Notes: a model not told the origin generated them from the letters alone. DNA of 43,383 nucleotides from Rhodospirillales bacterium (GCA_022823235.1 JAJDXO010000060.1:1-43383); one strand, 5' to 3'. Counted from the first letter of the stretch, positions 25,953 to 37,312 are shown. A program made the numbers and translations.

Positions 25953-26329
25953 GTGAGGACGGCCCGCAAAGTCATCATGCCGGCGACGAATCCGGCCAGC
26001 GACAAAACCACCGATCCGACCACATAGGCTCCGGCCAGTCCCAATTGGCCGCGCTCGAACAAGCTCACGGCATCCAGTGAAAAAGCGGAAAAGGTGGTGA
26101 ACCCGCCCAAGACGCCGATCACGAGGAATGCCCTCATTTCCTGGCTCGGAGACCAATTCAACGCCATGAACTCGACAAGCGCGCCCAACAGCAGGCAGCC
26201 CAGAATGTTCTCGATGAACGTCGCGTAGGGAAATCCGTGACCGGCGACCCGGGTCACCAGGACGCTGACGAGATAGCGTCCGCCGGCGCCAATGGCGCCG
26301 CCCGCCGCCACGCTGAGCAACATTTTCAT
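25949..26329 (-). CDS. crcB: Fluoride ion channel CrcB/Fluc
   Basis: 126-residue, four-helix inner-membrane protein that exports fluoride as a dual-topology dimer. Conserved elements: AAGGAIGAGGRYLV (8-21, with the GGxxGAxxRY motif), FIENILGCLLLGALVEF (about 38-54, the conserved pore Asn), and GVLGGFTTFSAFSLDAV (about 73-89, the GGxTTFSTF box carrying pore phenylalanines and the Na+ site). It is only 11 bases after the rarA stop, so there is no room for the fluoride riboswitch that often precedes crcB, and it is probably expressed with its neighbours. First of the tight crcB-rluC-HAD-asmA-atp12 overlap chain. Confidence 0.96.
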   Translation of the reverse strand: MKMLLSVAAGGAIGAGGRYLVSVLVTRVAGHGFPYATFIENILGCLLLGALVEFMALNWSPSQEMRAFLVIGVLGGFTTFSAFSLDAVSLFERGQLGLAGAYVVGSVVLSLAGFVAGMMTLRAVLT

Positions 26330-26340
26330 ACTCTCATCCC

Positions 26341-27638
26341 TCAGTCGCCGCTGGATGAGTTACGCGATTCTCGAAGTTTTCGCCAGTACTCCAGCCGCTT
26401 GGCGATTTCCCGCTCGAAGCCGCGCTCCCCCGGCCGATAAAATTCCCGGCGCCTCATCTCATCCGGGAAGTAGTCCTGGCCCGAGAAGCCTTCGTCCGCG
26501 TCGGGGTCGTACTCATAGCCCTTCCCATAGCCGATATCCTTCATCAACCGGGTCGGCGCGTTGAGAATGTGTTTGGGCGGCATCAGGGAACCGGTTTCCC
26601 TGGCCGCCCGGTCGGCCGCGCCGAGTGCCTTATAGGCGGCGTTGGATTTGGGCGCGGTCGCCAAATACAGTACCGACTGGGCGATCGCCAGTTCCCCCTC
26701 CGGGCTGCCCAAGCGCTCATAGGCCTCCCAGGCCGCGATGCTGTGGGGCAGCGCCTGGGGATCGGCGAGCCCGATATCCTCGGAGGCGAACCGGACAAGG
26801 CGGCGGGCGATGTAACGGGGATCCTCTCCGCCGGCCAGCATCCGCGCCAGCCAATAGAGCGACGCATCGGCATCGGACCCCCTGAGCGATTTGTGCAAGG
26901 CGCTGATCAGGTTGTAGTGCGCCTCTTGCGACTTGTCGTAGAGCGGCATCCGCTTGCCGATCAGATCGGCCAGCGCCTTGGCGTCGAGCCGTGGTTCCGC
27001 GGGCAGTGATTGCAGTTCCTCCACCATGTTCAGCAGGTAGCGCCCGTCCCCGTCGGCCATGGCCCTGAGCGCCGCCCGGCCGTCTTCGGTCAGCGGGAGC
27101 GAAGCGCCCTCCTCGGTCTCGGCCCGGCTCACCAGGGTCTCCAACGCCGTATCGGCCAGCCGATTGAGAACCATGACCTGGCAGCGCGACAGCAACGCGC
27201 CGTTAAGCTCGAACGACGGGTTCTCGGTGGTCGCGCCGACCAGGATGACCGTGCCGTCCTCCACGAAGGGAAGGAAGCCGTCCTGCTGGGCCCGGTTGAA
27301 CCGGTGAATCTCATCGACGAACAGGAGCGTTCCCCGTCCGACCTCCCGCCTTTCGCCCGCCGCCTCGAACACCTTGCGGAGATCGGCTACGCCTGAGAAC
27401 ACCGCCGACAAGGGCTCGAAGGAAAGATCGACCGCGTCGGCCAACAGCCGCGCGATGGTGGTCTTGCCGCTGCCCGGCGGTCCCCAGAGAATGATCGAGG
27501 TTAGCCGGCCGCCCGCGAGCATGCGGCCCAAGGGCGCTTCGGATCCGATGATGTGATCCTGACCGACAACCTCGGACAGGTGCGCCGGCCGCAATCGGTC
27601 CGCGAGGGGCCGCGGCGCCAGGGATTCAAACAGGGTGC

Positions 27639-27642
<4 letters not shown>
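26341..27642 (-). CDS. rarA: Replication-associated recombination protein RarA (MgsA)
   Basis: 433 residues from a GTG at 27642, which forms a 4-base GTGA overlap with the htrA stop; the extended frame to 27696 adds a histidine- and arginine-rich lead not found in the family. A clamp-loader-type AAA+ ATPase acting at stalled replication forks. Walker A is GPPGSGKTT (54-62), Walker B LLFVDEIHRFNR (about 101-112), sensor 1 ILVGATTENPSFELN (about 127-141), followed by the RarA tetramerisation region with HYNLISALHKSLRGSDADASLYWLARMLAGGEDPRYIARR and the conserved PKSNAAYKAL, IPPHL-like MPPKHILNAPT and YGKGYEYDP blocks. Length and order are typical. It is downstream of htrA in one operon. Confidence 0.95.
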
Positions 27643-29060
<1,418 letters not shown>

Positions 29061-29099
29061 TCCAATTCCAACCACCAAACTATCCCTCTGAACGAACAA

Positions 29100-29119
29100 G
29101 GGCAGCCAAACGGCTGCCC
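29100..29119 (-). terminator. Intrinsic terminator after rplQ
   Basis: GGGCAGCC (29100-29107) and GGCTGCCC (29112-29119) form a perfect 8-base-pair stem around a 4-base loop. On the minus strand the stem is followed by the T-rich TTGTTCGTTC. It lies 30 bases after the rplQ stop and would end the ribosomal superoperon before htrA. Confidence 0.85.
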
Positions 29120-29148
29120 CCGAACTGTCCTCACAGCCGCGCAAGAAC

Positions 29149-29592
29149 TTAACCCGTCTGGGCGACCTCTTCGACGTCTTCGTCCTCGAGCATGGCTTCG
29201 TGCCGCGCCCGGTCCTCGGCGCCCTTGGCATCCTCGTCCCGGTCAACAAGCTCTATGACCGCCATCGGGGCGGCGTCGCCGTAGCGGAAGCCGGCCTTCA
29301 ACACCCGGGTGTAGCCGCCCGGACGGTCCTTGTAGCGGTCGGCGAGGCTGTCGAACAGCTTGGCGACCACCTCGCCGTCCTGGAGGAACGAATGGGCCTG
29401 ACGCCGGGCATGGAGATCTCCCCGTTTGCCGAGGGTAATCATCTTGTCGGCAATGCTCCTGAGTTCCTTGGCCTTGGGCAGGGTCGTGCTGATCTGCTCA
29501 TGGCGCAGCAGCGAGGCCGCCATGTTGGAAAACATCGCCTTGCGGTGCGATGATGTGCGGTTCAGCTTCCTGCCGCTCATACGGTGACGCAT
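29149..29592 (-). CDS. rplQ: 50S ribosomal protein L17
   Basis: 147 residues. L17 sits near the polypeptide exit tunnel. [37 protein letters not shown] is the near-invariant N-terminus, followed by [22 protein letters not shown] and [28 protein letters not shown]. An acidic tail of about 30 residues ([26 protein letters not shown]) extends beyond the E. coli length of 127, as is common in alphaproteobacteria. It is the last gene of the alpha-operon segment, 32 bases after rpoA and followed by a terminator. Confidence 0.98.
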   Translation of the reverse strand: MRHRMSGRKLNRTSSHRKAMFSNMAASLLRHEQISTTLPKAKELRSIADKMITLGKRGDLHARRQAHSFLQDGEVVAKLFDSLADRYKDRPGGYTRVLKAGFRYGDAAPMAVIELVDRDEDAKGAEDRARHEAMLEDEDVEEVAQTG

Positions 29593-29624
29593 GGTCCGGT
29601 TCCCCGTGTATCCGTGTCTCCGCC

Positions 29625-30641
29625 CTAGAACGGTTCCTCGAGGCGCTTGGCGAGCTCCTCGATGTTCTCGGGCGGCCAGTTGGGAATTTCCATTCCCAGG
29701 TGAAGGCCCATCTGGGCCAGAACTTCCTTGATCTCGTTCAGCGACTTGCGGCCGAAGTTCGGCGTGCGGAGCATTTCCGCCTCGCTCTTGAGCACCAGAT
29801 CGCCGATGTAGATGATGTTGTCGTTCTTCAGGCAGTTGGCCGAACGGACGCTGAGTTCCAGTTCGTCGACCTTGCGCAGCAGGTTCTTGTTGAACGGCAG
29901 ATCGTCCCGGGTCTCCTCGGGGAGCGCGTGGGTCGGTTCCTCGAAGTTGATGAACAGCTGCAGTTGGTCCTGGAGAATGCGGGCGGCGAGCGCCACGGCA
30001 TCGTCGGGCGCGACGGTGCCGTTTGTGGTCACGTCCAGGGACAGCTTGTCGTAGTCGGTAACCTGTCCGACGCGGGAGTTCTCGACCTTGTAGGCAACCT
30101 TGCGGACGGGCGAGAAAACGGCGTCGATTGGGATCAGGCCGATGGGGCTCTCTTCCGACTTGTTGGCGCCGGCCGGCACGTAGCCCTTGCCGGTCTCGAC
30201 GGTCATTTCCATTTCGAGCTTGGCGCCGTCATCAAGGGTGCAGATCAACAGCTCCGGGTCCATGATCTCGATGTCGTGACCGGTGTCGATCATACCGGCC
30301 GTCACCTCGCCCGGGCCGGTGGCGGAAAGGGTGATCCGCTTGGCGCCCTCGGAGTGCATCCGGAGACCCATGGATTTGATGTTGAGCACGATATCCGTGA
30401 CATCCTCATGGACGCCCGGGATCGATGAAAACTCATGCAGCACGCCGTCAATCTGGATCGCGGTCACGGCGGAACCCTGCAGCGACGACAGCAGCACGCG
30501 GCGCAGCGCGTTGCCGAGGGTCAGACCGAAGCCCCGCTCAAGCGGCTCGGCGACAATTCTCGCCTGACGCTCCGGCACGCTGCCGGGAACGACTTCAAGC
30601 TTGTTCGGTTTAATCAGTTCTTGCCAATTCTTCTGGATCAC
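29625..30641 (-). CDS. rpoA: DNA-directed RNA polymerase alpha subunit
   Basis: 338 residues. The N-terminal assembly domain (about 1-235) has [57 protein letters not shown], the dimer and beta-binding surface. A flexible linker leads to the C-terminal domain (about 250-330: [55 protein letters not shown]), which contacts UP elements and activators; the arginine and asparagine of RSANCL and the GRKSLNEI helix are conserved. It is encoded after rpsK with a 98-base spacer in which I find nothing definite. Confidence 0.99.
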   Translation of the reverse strand: MIQKNWQELIKPNKLEVVPGSVPERQARIVAEPLERGFGLTLGNALRRVLLSSLQGSAVTAIQIDGVLHEFSSIPGVHEDVTDIVLNIKSMGLRMHSEGAKRITLSATGPGEVTAGMIDTGHDIEIMDPELLICTLDDGAKLEMEMTVETGKGYVPAGANKSEESPIGLIPIDAVFSPVRKVAYKVENSRVGQVTDYDKLSLDVTTNGTVAPDDAVALAARILQDQLQLFINFEEPTHALPEETRDDLPFNKNLLRKVDELELSVRSANCLKNDNIIYIGDLVLKSEAEMLRTPNFGRKSLNEIKEVLAQMGLHLGMEIPNWPPENIEELAKRLEEPF

Positions 30642-30739
30642 GAGTGTGCCTCACTCTCTTTCGCAGGCGACGCTTCCGGGAAACCATTTCCAGCCGCCGG
30701 CCCTGCGTTACCGGTCGGTCGGACGAGATATGCTCTGAC

Positions 30740-31132
30740 CTAAACCCGGCGGCGCTTCCGCGGCCGGCACCCATTGTGCGGAATGGGCGTGACGTCACGG
30801 ATCGACGTCACGGTGAAACCGATGGCCTGGAGGGCGCGGAGCGCGGACTCGCGTCCCGAACCGGGGCCCTTGACCTCGATTTCCAGGGTCTTCATGCCAT
30901 GCTCCATGGCTTTGCGGCCCGCATCCTCCGCCGCGACCTGAGCCGCGTACGGGGTCGACTTGCGGGAGCCCTTGAAGCCTTGGCTGCCGGCCGACGACCA
31001 GGCAATCGCGTTGCCCTGGGCATCGGTAATGGTGATGACCGTGTTGTTGAACGTCGCGTTTACGTGAGCGACGCCCGAAGTGATATTTTTTCTCTCGCGG
31101 CGCCGCGGGCGCTGCGTCGTTGCTCTAGCCAT
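30740..31132 (-). CDS. rpsK: 30S ribosomal protein S11
   Basis: 130 residues. S11 forms the platform of the small subunit near the mRNA exit. Conserved blocks: [49 protein letters not shown] and the basic C-terminus [18 protein letters not shown]. It follows rpsM by 33 bases in the same operon; length is normal. Confidence 0.99.
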   Translation of the reverse strand: MARATTQRPRRRERKNITSGVAHVNATFNNTVITITDAQGNAIAWSSAGSQGFKGSRKSTPYAAQVAAEDAGRKAMEHGMKTLEIEVKGPGSGRESALRALQAIGFTVTSIRDVTPIPHNGCRPRKRRRV

Positions 31133-31165
31133 GTCAGACCTTCACTCCTGAGTAAGCGGGCCCGC

Positions 31166-31543
31166 TTACTTGACGACTTTCTTCTTGCCCGCGATGGCCT
31201 TGGCCGGTCCCTTGCGGGTACGTGCGTTCGTATGGGTGCGCTGACCGCGGACCGGCAGACCACGCCGGTGACGCAGGCCCCGATAGCAGCCCAAATCCAT
31301 CAAACGCTTGATATTCATGGAAACCTCGCGGCGAAGATCGCCCTCCACCTGATAATCCCGGTCGATCACCTCGCGGATACGGACGACCTCGTCATCGGTG
31401 AGCTCATGGACCCGGCGGTCAGCCGGCACGTTGGACTTCTCGCAGATGTCCTTCGCGAAGGTGTTCCCGATTCCGTAGATATAGGTCAGCGCCACACCAA
31501 CTTGTTTCTGGGTGGGAATATTGACGCCAGCAATACGTGCCAA
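31166..31543 (-). CDS. rpsM: 30S ribosomal protein S13
   Basis: 125 residues. S13 is in the head and contacts the P-site tRNA with its basic C-terminal tail. [26 protein letters not shown] is the standard N-terminus; [30 protein letters not shown] is the conserved basic tail. It is the first gene after a strong internal promoter and is separated from adk by 101 bases. The usual rpmJ gene (L36) is not between secY/adk and rpsM, which is normal for alphaproteobacteria. Confidence 0.99.
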   Translation of the reverse strand: MARIAGVNIPTQKQVGVALTYIYGIGNTFAKDICEKSNVPADRRVHELTDDEVVRIREVIDRDYQVEGDLRREVSMNIKRLMDLGCYRGLRHRRGLPVRGQRTHTNARTRKGPAKAIAGKKKVVK

Positions 31544-31612
31544 AGCCGGTTCTCCTCAGCTTGAAAAATCGAAAAATTGTAATGCGACCGCGGTCGGACC
31601 CAGAGCGGCGCG

Positions 31613-31640
31613 ATTATAGGCCCCGAAGGCCTCAAGTCAA
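31613..31640 (-). promoter_or_regulatory. Strong sigma-70 promoter before rpsM
   Basis: On the minus strand TTGACT (31640-31635) and a perfect TATAAT (31618-31613) are 16 bases apart. The start, near 31606, lies about 63 bases ahead of rpsM. The spacer itself contains GGCC-TTCGG-GGCC, an inverted repeat that could also form a small hairpin after adk. It would give rpsM-rpsK-rpoA-rplQ a transcription start independent of the upstream S10/spc genes. Confidence 0.8.
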
Positions 31641-31644
31641 CTCG

Positions 31645-32295
31645 CTAAACCCCTTTTATTGCAGCCTTTATCCGGCCAAATACGTCGTCGATCGAGCCCA
31701 TCCCATCGACCGCCTGAAGCGATCCCTTTCCCTCGTAATAGGGGAGAATGGGCGCGGTTTGTTCCCTATACGCTTCGAGCCGCGAACGCACGGTCTCGGC
31801 ATTGTCGTCGGCGCGCCGGTTGAACTCGGTGGCGCCGCAAATGTCGCAGACGCCTTCCTGTTTCGGCCGCTTGAAGATGTCATGGTAGCCGGCGCCGCAT
31901 TCGGCGCACGAAAAACGCCCGGAAATCCGCTCCACCACGGCATTTTCGTCGACCGTGATCTGGACCACGTGATCCATTTTGAGCCCCTTCTCGACCAGCA
32001 TGGCGTCCAGAGCCTCGGCCTGCGCGGTGGTCCGCGGAAATCCGTCGAGAATCACCCCGTCGCCGCCGTTGCCGGTATCGATCCGCCCGGCGATCATGGC
32101 GATCATCAGATCATCCGGGACCAGATCGCCCCGCTCCATGATTTCCTTGGCGGTTTGTCCAAGCTCGGAGCCGGACTTGACCTCCTCGCGCAGCATGTCG
32201 CCGGTGGAGAGCTGGATCAGGTTGAACTCGTCGCACAAACGCTCGGCCTGGGTGCCCTTGCCGGCGCCCGGCGGTCCCAAAAGGATGAGGTTCAT
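31645..32295 (-). CDS. adk: Adenylate kinase with zinc-binding LID
   Basis: 216 residues. Interconverts ATP+AMP and 2 ADP. P-loop LLGPPGAGKGTQA (about 4-16), AMP-binding segments LSTGDMLRE and ILDGFPRTTAQAEAL, and LID ISGRFSCAECGAGYH...GVCDICGATEFNRRADDN. The two CxxC pairs in the LID (CAEC, CDIC) make a zinc site, a stabilising feature seen in many alphaproteobacteria and Gram-positives but absent in E. coli. Its start overlaps the secY stop by one base, so translation is coupled. Location within the spc operon is typical of alphaproteobacteria. Confidence 0.98.
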   Translation of the reverse strand: MNLILLGPPGAGKGTQAERLCDEFNLIQLSTGDMLREEVKSGSELGQTAKEIMERGDLVPDDLMIAMIAGRIDTGNGGDGVILDGFPRTTAQAEALDAMLVEKGLKMDHVVQITVDENAVVERISGRFSCAECGAGYHDIFKRPKQEGVCDICGATEFNRRADDNAETVRSRLEAYREQTAPILPYYEGKGSLQAVDGMGSIDDVFGRIKAAIKGV

Positions 32296-33635
32296 CAGCG
32301 GCGCCCTCTCAGACGGGACTTCTTGATCAGCCCTTCATATTGGTGCGCCAGCAGGTGGGATTGGACCTGGGCAACCGTATCCATGGTCACCGTGACCACG
32401 ATCAGCAGACTGGTGCCGCCGAAGAAGAACGGCACGCCTGCTTCGGCGATCAGAATCTCGGGCAGGATGCCGACCGCAACCAGGTAGGCGGCGCCGACCA
32501 CGGTCAGCCGGGTCAGCACGTAGTCCAAATAGTCGCCGGTATTCTTGCCGGGCCGGATGCCGGGCACGAAGCCGCCATACTTCTTGAGGTTGTCCGCCGT
32601 CTCCTGCGGGTTGAAGACCACCGCCGTGTAGAAGAACGCGAAGAAGGCGATCAGCGACCCATAGATGAACAGGTAGGCGGGCTGGCCGCGGCCGAGCAGC
32701 GAGGTCACGGTGGTCAGCCACTCGGGACCGCCCGCGGCCGAGAACTGGGCCAAGGTGATCGGCATCAGCAGCAGCGAGCTTGCGAAGATCATCGGAATGA
32801 CGCCCGAGGTGTTGAGCTTCAACGGCAGATGAGAGCTTTCACCGCCGAACATCCTGTTGCCCATTTGACGCTTGGGATACTGGATGATGATCCGCCGCTG
32901 AGCCCGCTCGATGAATACGATGAACATGATGACGGCCACCGCCATCACCAAAAGACCCATGATAAACAATGGGTTGAGGGCGCCGGTCCGGCCGAGTTCC
33001 AAGGTGCCGGCCAAGGCGCTCGGGAGTTCGGCGACAATGCCGGCGAAGATGATCAGCGAAATTCCGTTGCCGACGCCGCGGGCGGTGATCTGTTCGCCCA
33101 GCCACATCAGGAAGATGGTGCCGCCGACCAGGGTGACCACCGCGGTGAAGCGGAAGAACATGCCGGGATCGATGACCGCCGAGCCCTGCGAACCCTGCAT
33201 GGATTCGAGGCCCACCGAGATGCCGTAGGCCTGCATGGCGGCGATCAGCACCGTGCCGTAGCGGGTGTACTGATTGATCTTCTTGCGGCCCTGCTCACCC
33301 TCTTTCTTGAGTTGGTTGAGGGTCGGCGAGACGGCGGTCATCAGCTGCATGATGATGGCCGCCGAGATGTAGGGCATGATGTTCAACGCAAAGATCGTCA
33401 TCCGGCTCAGCGCACCGCCGGAGAACAGGTTGAACATGTCGAGAATACCGCCGGCCTGCTGGCGGAAAATGTCCTGCAGGATCACCGGATCGATGCCGGG
33501 AATCGGGATATAGGTGCCGAGCCGATAGACAATCAAAGCGCCCAGGGTAAACCAGAGGCGCTTCTTCAGTTCCGTCGCCTTCGCAAAGGCGCCGAAGTTC
33601 AGGTTGGCTGCGAGTTGTTCAGCGGCTGATGCCAT
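32295..33635 (-). CDS. secY: Preprotein translocase subunit SecY
   Basis: 446 residues, ten transmembrane helices. The central pore of the SecYEG channel for exporting or inserting proteins across the inner membrane. Family blocks: LWFTLGALIVYRLGTYIPIPGID near the start, FNLFSGGALSRMTIFALNIMPYISAAIIMQL, plug and lateral gate region, WLGEQITARGVGNGISLIIFAGI, RRIIIQYPKRQMG (cytoplasmic loop C5-side, with SecA/ribosome contact residues) and the C-terminal loop FFYTAVVFNPQETADNLKKYGGFVPGIRPGKNT. Preceded by rplO with a 15-base gap. Confidence 0.98.
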   Translation of the reverse strand: MASAAEQLAANLNFGAFAKATELKKRLWFTLGALIVYRLGTYIPIPGIDPVILQDIFRQQAGGILDMFNLFSGGALSRMTIFALNIMPYISAAIIMQLMTAVSPTLNQLKKEGEQGRKKINQYTRYGTVLIAAMQAYGISVGLESMQGSQGSAVIDPGMFFRFTAVVTLVGGTIFLMWLGEQITARGVGNGISLIIFAGIVAELPSALAGTLELGRTGALNPLFIMGLLVMAVAVIMFIVFIERAQRRIIIQYPKRQMGNRMFGGESSHLPLKLNTSGVIPMIFASSLLLMPITLAQFSAAGGPEWLTTVTSLLGRGQPAYLFIYGSLIAFFAFFYTAVVFNPQETADNLKKYGGFVPGIRPGKNTGDYLDYVLTRLTVVGAAYLVAVGILPEILIAEAGVPFFFGGTSLLIVVTVTMDTVAQVQSHLLAHQYEGLIKKSRLRGRR

Positions 33636-33650
33636 GGGCGGGGTTCGCCT

Positions 33651-34250
33651 TTATTCCTGCTCTGATTTATCTTCCTGCTCGTCCGCACCCTGATCCGCCG
33701 CTTCTTCGGCGGACGCCTCTTTGGCCGGCGTATCCTCAGCACTCGCCTTGGCCTTGTTCTTGCCGCCCCGGTCGCGCTTGGGCTTGTCCGACGGCGGCGG
33801 CAGAATAACGCTGCCCCCCGCCTTCTCGACCGCTTCGACGGCACCCTTGGACGCGCCGGCGCACTCGATGGTCACTTTAGCCGAAATCTCGCCCTTGCCG
33901 AGCAGCCGCACGCCGTCGTGAACCGAATTGATGACACCGGCCGCCTTCAACGTTTCGGCATTGATGGTTCCCTTGGTGTCCAGCTTCTTGGCATCGATGG
34001 CCTTTTGCAGGCGGCCGACATTGACCTCGGCGTAGCGCTTGCCGAACAGGTTGTTGAAACCCCGCTTCGGCGTCCGCCGGTAGAGGGGCATCTGGCCGCC
34101 CTCGAATCCAAGCAGCGAGACGCCGCTTCGGGATTTCTGGCCCTTGACGCCGCGCCCGGCGGTCTCGCCCTTGCCCGACGCCTGGCCCCGGCCGACCCGG
34201 GTGCGCGGGGTGCGTGCGCCGGGATTATCGCGAATTTCGTTCAGCTTCAT
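33651..34250 (-). CDS. rplO: 50S ribosomal protein L15 with acidic low-complexity tail
   Basis: 199 residues, against about 144 in E. coli and about 160 in many alphaproteobacteria. The core is standard: [62 protein letters not shown], and VKLLGKGE-like [38 protein letters not shown]. After about residue 153 it continues with a lysine-then-glutamate-rich segment ([20 protein letters not shown] and further to [10 protein letters not shown]), likely disordered on the ribosome surface. The tail is unusually long, and similar tails occur on L3 in this window. Confidence 0.97.
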   Translation of the reverse strand: MKLNEIRDNPGARTPRTRVGRGQASGKGETAGRGVKGQKSRSGVSLLGFEGGQMPLYRRTPKRGFNNLFGKRYAEVNVGRLQKAIDAKKLDTKGTINAETLKAAGVINSVHDGVRLLGKGEISAKVTIECAGASKGAVEAVEKAGGSVILPPPSDKPKRDRGGKNKAKASAEDTPAKEASAEEAADQGADEQEDKSEQE

Positions 34251-34288
34251 CGTTCCTGTCCTTATGGGCTATCCGGTCATTTAGCCCG

Positions 34289-34483
34289 TTAGGCGTTCTC
34301 TTCCACCCTTACCAGGTGGCTGACCTTATTGATCATGCCGCGAACGGAGGGCGTATCCTCGAGCGTCCGGGTGCGGTGCATCTTGTTGAGGCCGAGCCCC
34401 ACCAAGGTCGCGCGCTGATCCTTCGGCCGCCCGATGGGGCTGCCGATCTGGGTCACGGTGACGGTCTTCTTCGTTTCGGCCAC
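34289..34483 (-). CDS. rpmD: 50S ribosomal protein L30
   Basis: 64 residues from a GTG at 34483, five bases after the rpsE stop region; this is the length expected for L30. [54 protein letters not shown] contains the family's GRxxxQRxTLxGLGLxK core. Small and missed if only ATG starts are allowed. Confidence 0.96.
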   Translation of the reverse strand: MAETKKTVTVTQIGSPIGRPKDQRATLVGLGLNKMHRTRTLEDTPSVRGMINKVSHLVRVEENA

Positions 34484-34487
34484 GAAT

Positions 34488-35084
34488 CTACTCCTTCTCG
34501 GCCTGGGCGCCTTCACGGCGGCCGACGATATCGCCGACCTTCTTGCCCCGCTTGGCGGCGATGGAGCGCGGTGATGCCAAATTCTGCAGCGCGGCCAGGG
34601 TGGCCTTGACCATGTTGTGCGGGTTCGGGCTGCCGGTCGACTTGGCGACCACGTCCTGCACACCCAGGGTTTCGAAGACCGCGCGCATGGGACCGCCGGC
34701 GATGATACCGGTGCCCGGAGGCGCCGCGCGGACCACCACCTTGCCGGCACCGAAGCGGCCGGTGGAATCGTGATGCAGCGTCCGGCCCTCGCGGAGCGGC
34801 ACGCGGATCATCTTGTTCTTGGCGGACTCGGTGGCCTTGCGAATGGCTTCCGGCACCTCGCGCGCCTTGCCCGAGCCATAGCCGACCCGGCCGCGGCCGT
34901 CACCGACCACCACCAGCGCGGCGAAGCCGAACCGGCGGCCGCCCTTTACGACCTTGGCGACGCGGTTGATGCTGACCAGCTTGTCGATAAGCTCCGGATC
35001 TTCGCGGGGACCGCCGCGTCCGCGATCGGACCCGCCGCGCTGTCCGCGCTGTCCGCGGTCTCCGCCCATCGGTGCCTGTGCCAT
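34488..35084 (-). CDS. rpsE: 30S ribosomal protein S5 with RG-rich N-terminus
   Basis: 198 residues. S5 lies at the mRNA entry channel and affects accuracy. The double-stranded RNA-binding and C-terminal domains are standard: [53 protein letters not shown] and [42 protein letters not shown]. The first about 30 residues ([20 protein letters not shown] and on to PREDPE) are glycine- and arginine-rich, unlike the acidic/charged lead usual in relatives. This resembles RGG-type RNA-binding tails. Confidence 0.98.
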   Translation of the reverse strand: MAQAPMGGDRGQRGQRGGSDRGRGGPREDPELIDKLVSINRVAKVVKGGRRFGFAALVVVGDGRGRVGYGSGKAREVPEAIRKATESAKNKMIRVPLREGRTLHHDSTGRFGAGKVVVRAAPPGTGIIAGGPMRAVFETLGVQDVVAKSTGSPNPHNMVKATLAALQNLASPRSIAAKRGKKVGDIVGRREGAQAEKE

Positions 35085-35096
35085 ATCCTAACTCTC

Positions 35097-35459
35097 CTAG
35101 AACGCGAGACCGCCCTCGCGGGCAGCCTCAGCCAGGGCCTTGACCCGGCCGTGAAAAAGATAACCGCCGCGGTCGAAAACCACGGTGTCGACTCCAGCCG
35201 ACTTGGCCCGTTCGGCGATCAACTTGCCGACCTCGGCCGCGATGTCCTTGTTGGCGCCGGTCTTCCGGCTGCCCCGCACGTCACCCTCGACGCTGGACGC
35301 CGCGGCAACCGTCACGCCCTTCTCGTCGTCGATGACCTGCGCGTAGATGTGCTTGCCGGAACGGAACACCGACAGCCGCGGGCGGCCCGGGTTGGTCCGG
35401 CGGAGATGCGCCCGGTTGCGTTGCCGGCGCTTGCTGAAAAGCTCACTGGACGACTTCAT
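35097..35459 (-). CDS. rplR: 50S ribosomal protein L18
   Basis: 120 residues. L18 binds 5S rRNA with L5 and L25. [46 protein letters not shown] and the C-terminal [28 protein letters not shown] are diagnostic. Standard length. Confidence 0.98.
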   Translation of the reverse strand: MKSSSELFSKRRQRNRAHLRRTNPGRPRLSVFRSGKHIYAQVIDDEKGVTVAAASSVEGDVRGSRKTGANKDIAAEVGKLIAERAKSAGVDTVVFDRGGYLFHGRVKALAEAAREGGLAF

Positions 35460-35461
35460 GA

Positions 35462-35995
35462 CTACTTCTTCTTACCTTCCTTGCGCAGGATCTGTTCGCC
35501 TTTGTAGCGGACGCCCTTGCCCTTGTAGGGCTCCGGCGGACGGAACGAACGGATTTTCGCCGCGACTGAACCGACCTGTTGCTTGTCCGCGCCGGTGACC
35601 GCGATCTCGGTCTGCGTTTCGCACTTGATCTCGATCCCTTCCGGCACCGGAAACTTGATCTCATGGGAATGGCCGAGTTGCAGGACCAATGTCTCGCCCT
35701 GCATCTGCGCCCGGTAGCCCACGCCCTGGATCTCCAGCTCCTTGCTGAACCCCTCGGACACGCCGGTGACGATATTGTCGGCGAGGCTGCGATAGGTACC
35801 CCACAGCTTGCGGGCCTCGATGGAATCGTCCACCGGCTTCACCCAGATCTTATCGTCTTCCAGGCTGGGCTCGACCTCGTCCACGAAGGTCAGACTAAGC
35901 TCGCCCAGCTTGCCCTTCGCTTTCAGGACCCTATCGGCCAACTCGACGGTGACCCCGTCGGGAACATTGACCGGCAATTGACCTACGCGTGACAT
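35462..35995 (-). CDS. rplF: 50S ribosomal protein L6
   Basis: 177 residues. L6 lies near the factor-binding site. [33 protein letters not shown] starts the first of two L6 repeats; the second contains [31 protein letters not shown], and the C-terminus [30 protein letters not shown] is invariant in family. Two bases separate its stop from the rplR start. Confidence 0.99.
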   Translation of the reverse strand: MSRVGQLPVNVPDGVTVELADRVLKAKGKLGELSLTFVDEVEPSLEDDKIWVKPVDDSIEARKLWGTYRSLADNIVTGVSEGFSKELEIQGVGYRAQMQGETLVLQLGHSHEIKFPVPEGIEIKCETQTEIAVTGADKQQVGSVAAKIRSFRPPEPYKGKGVRYKGEQILRKEGKKK

Positions 35996-36019
35996 GATGC
36001 GTCTGGCTCCTTCAGCCCT

Positions 36020-36418
36020 CTAGAATACCTGGCACAGCACTTCGCCGCCGACGTTGGCGGCCCGCGCCTCGGCATCGGACATCACACCGCGCGGCGTCGA
36101 CAGGATGGAAATGCCGAGCCCGTTATAGACCCGCGGCAGGTCCTTGATTTTCGAATACACCCGGCGGCCCGGACGGGACACGCGGCTGATCTCCTTGATC
36201 ACCGGCTCACCGTCGAAATATTTGAGCTCGATCTTGATTTCATCGATGCCCGGACGGACGTTGAGTCGGGAGTAGTCGCGGATGTAGCCCTCGCGCTTGA
36301 GAACATCCAACAGGTTCTCGCGCAAACGGGAGGCCGGGGCGTGGACGCTGTCCATGCGCGCCGATTGGCCGTTCCGAATTCGGGTCAGCAGGTCCGCGAC
36401 GGGATCGCTCATTGACAT
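36020..36418 (-). CDS. rpsH: 30S ribosomal protein S8
   Basis: 132 residues. Binds 16S helix 21 and, in E. coli, its own spc mRNA as a repressor. [45 protein letters not shown], then [52 protein letters not shown] (the GxxIxSTxxGVMTDxEAR block). Standard gene order between rpsN and rplF. Confidence 0.99.
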   Translation of the reverse strand: MSMSDPVADLLTRIRNGQSARMDSVHAPASRLRENLLDVLKREGYIRDYSRLNVRPGIDEIKIELKYFDGEPVIKEISRVSRPGRRVYSKIKDLPRVYNGLGISILSTPRGVMSDAEARAANVGGEVLCQVF

Positions 36419-36436
36419 GGGACGATACTTCCTCCG

Positions 36437-36742
36437 TTACCAACTGGATTTGACCATGCCCGGGATCTGCCCGGCCGAGGCCAAGTCTCTGAGTGCAATA
36501 CGTGAAAGACGGAACTTCCGATAGTTGCCGCGCGGCCGGCCGGTCAGCTGACACCGCAGGCGGACGCGGACCGGTGACGAATTGCGGGGCAATTGCGCGA
36601 GCTTGAGGCGCGCGTTGAAGCGCTCCTCCGGTGACAGGGATTCATCCTTGGCGGCGGCTCTCAGCGCTTTCCGCTTGGCCGCATACCTGTCGGCCAAACG
36701 CTGGCGCTTCTTGTTCCGCTCGACGACGCTTCTCTTAGCCAT
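36437..36742 (-). CDS. rpsN: 30S ribosomal protein S14 (zinc-free type)
   Basis: 101 residues. [27 protein letters not shown] is the long-form N-terminus; [48 protein letters not shown] is the conserved end. No CxxC pairs, so this is the zinc-independent 101-residue form used by most proteobacteria. Confidence 0.99.
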   Translation of the reverse strand: MAKRSVVERNKKRQRLADRYAAKRKALRAAAKDESLSPEERFNARLKLAQLPRNSSPVRVRLRCQLTGRPRGNYRKFRLSRIALRDLASAGQIPGMVKSSW

Positions 36743-36761
36743 CCTCTACTCCGTCGTTCGA

Positions 36762-37304
36762 CTAATTCTGAAACGGCATGTCGAATCCCTTGAGGAGCGC
36801 GCGGGCTTCCTCGTCGGACCGTGCCGTGGTGCAAATGACGACATCCATGCCGCGGATCTCGTCAACCTGATCGTAGTTGATCTCGGGGAACACGATCTGT
36901 TCCTTGAGGCCAAAGGCGAAATTTCCCCGGCCATCAAAGCTCTTGCCGGAAATGCCCCGGAAATCGCGGATACGGGGCATGGCGACATTCACCAGACGGT
37001 CGAGAAACTCGTACATGCGGTCGCCGCGGAGCGTCACCTTGCAGCCGACGGGCATGCCGTCGCGCAGCTTGAAGTTGGCGATCGACTTCCGGGCCTTGGT
37101 GATTACCGGGCGCTGACCGGCGATGAGCGCCATCTCCTCGGCCGCGGCATTGACCTTCTTGGCATCGGCGACACCTTCGCCGATCCCCATGTTGAGGACG
37201 ATCTTCTCCAGCTTCGGCACCTCCATATTGTTCCCGTAGGAGAACTCCTGGATCAATGCCGGCTTGACCGTCTGCTCGAAATGTTCACGTAGCCTTGCCA
37301 TCAT
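36762..37304 (-). CDS. rplE: 50S ribosomal protein L5
   Basis: 180 residues; first ATG taken, with TAGGA upstream, though the second codon is also ATG. L5 binds 5S rRNA and contacts S13. Blocks: [85 protein letters not shown] and [25 protein letters not shown]. Confidence 0.99.
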   Translation of the reverse strand: MMARLREHFEQTVKPALIQEFSYGNNMEVPKLEKIVLNMGIGEGVADAKKVNAAAEEMALIAGQRPVITKARKSIANFKLRDGMPVGCKVTLRGDRMYEFLDRLVNVAMPRIRDFRGISGKSFDGRGNFAFGLKEQIVFPEINYDQVDEIRGMDVVICTTARSDEEARALLKGFDMPFQN

Positions 37305-37312
37305 GAAAATTC

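Noticed and set aside
26330-26340. Fluoride riboswitch upstream of crcB
   Set aside because: Only 11 bases separate crcB from rarA, too few for the aptamer.
31544-31644. rpmJ (L36) gene between adk and rpsM
   Set aside because: No 37-codon frame with the L36 cysteine pattern; the spacer holds a promoter instead.
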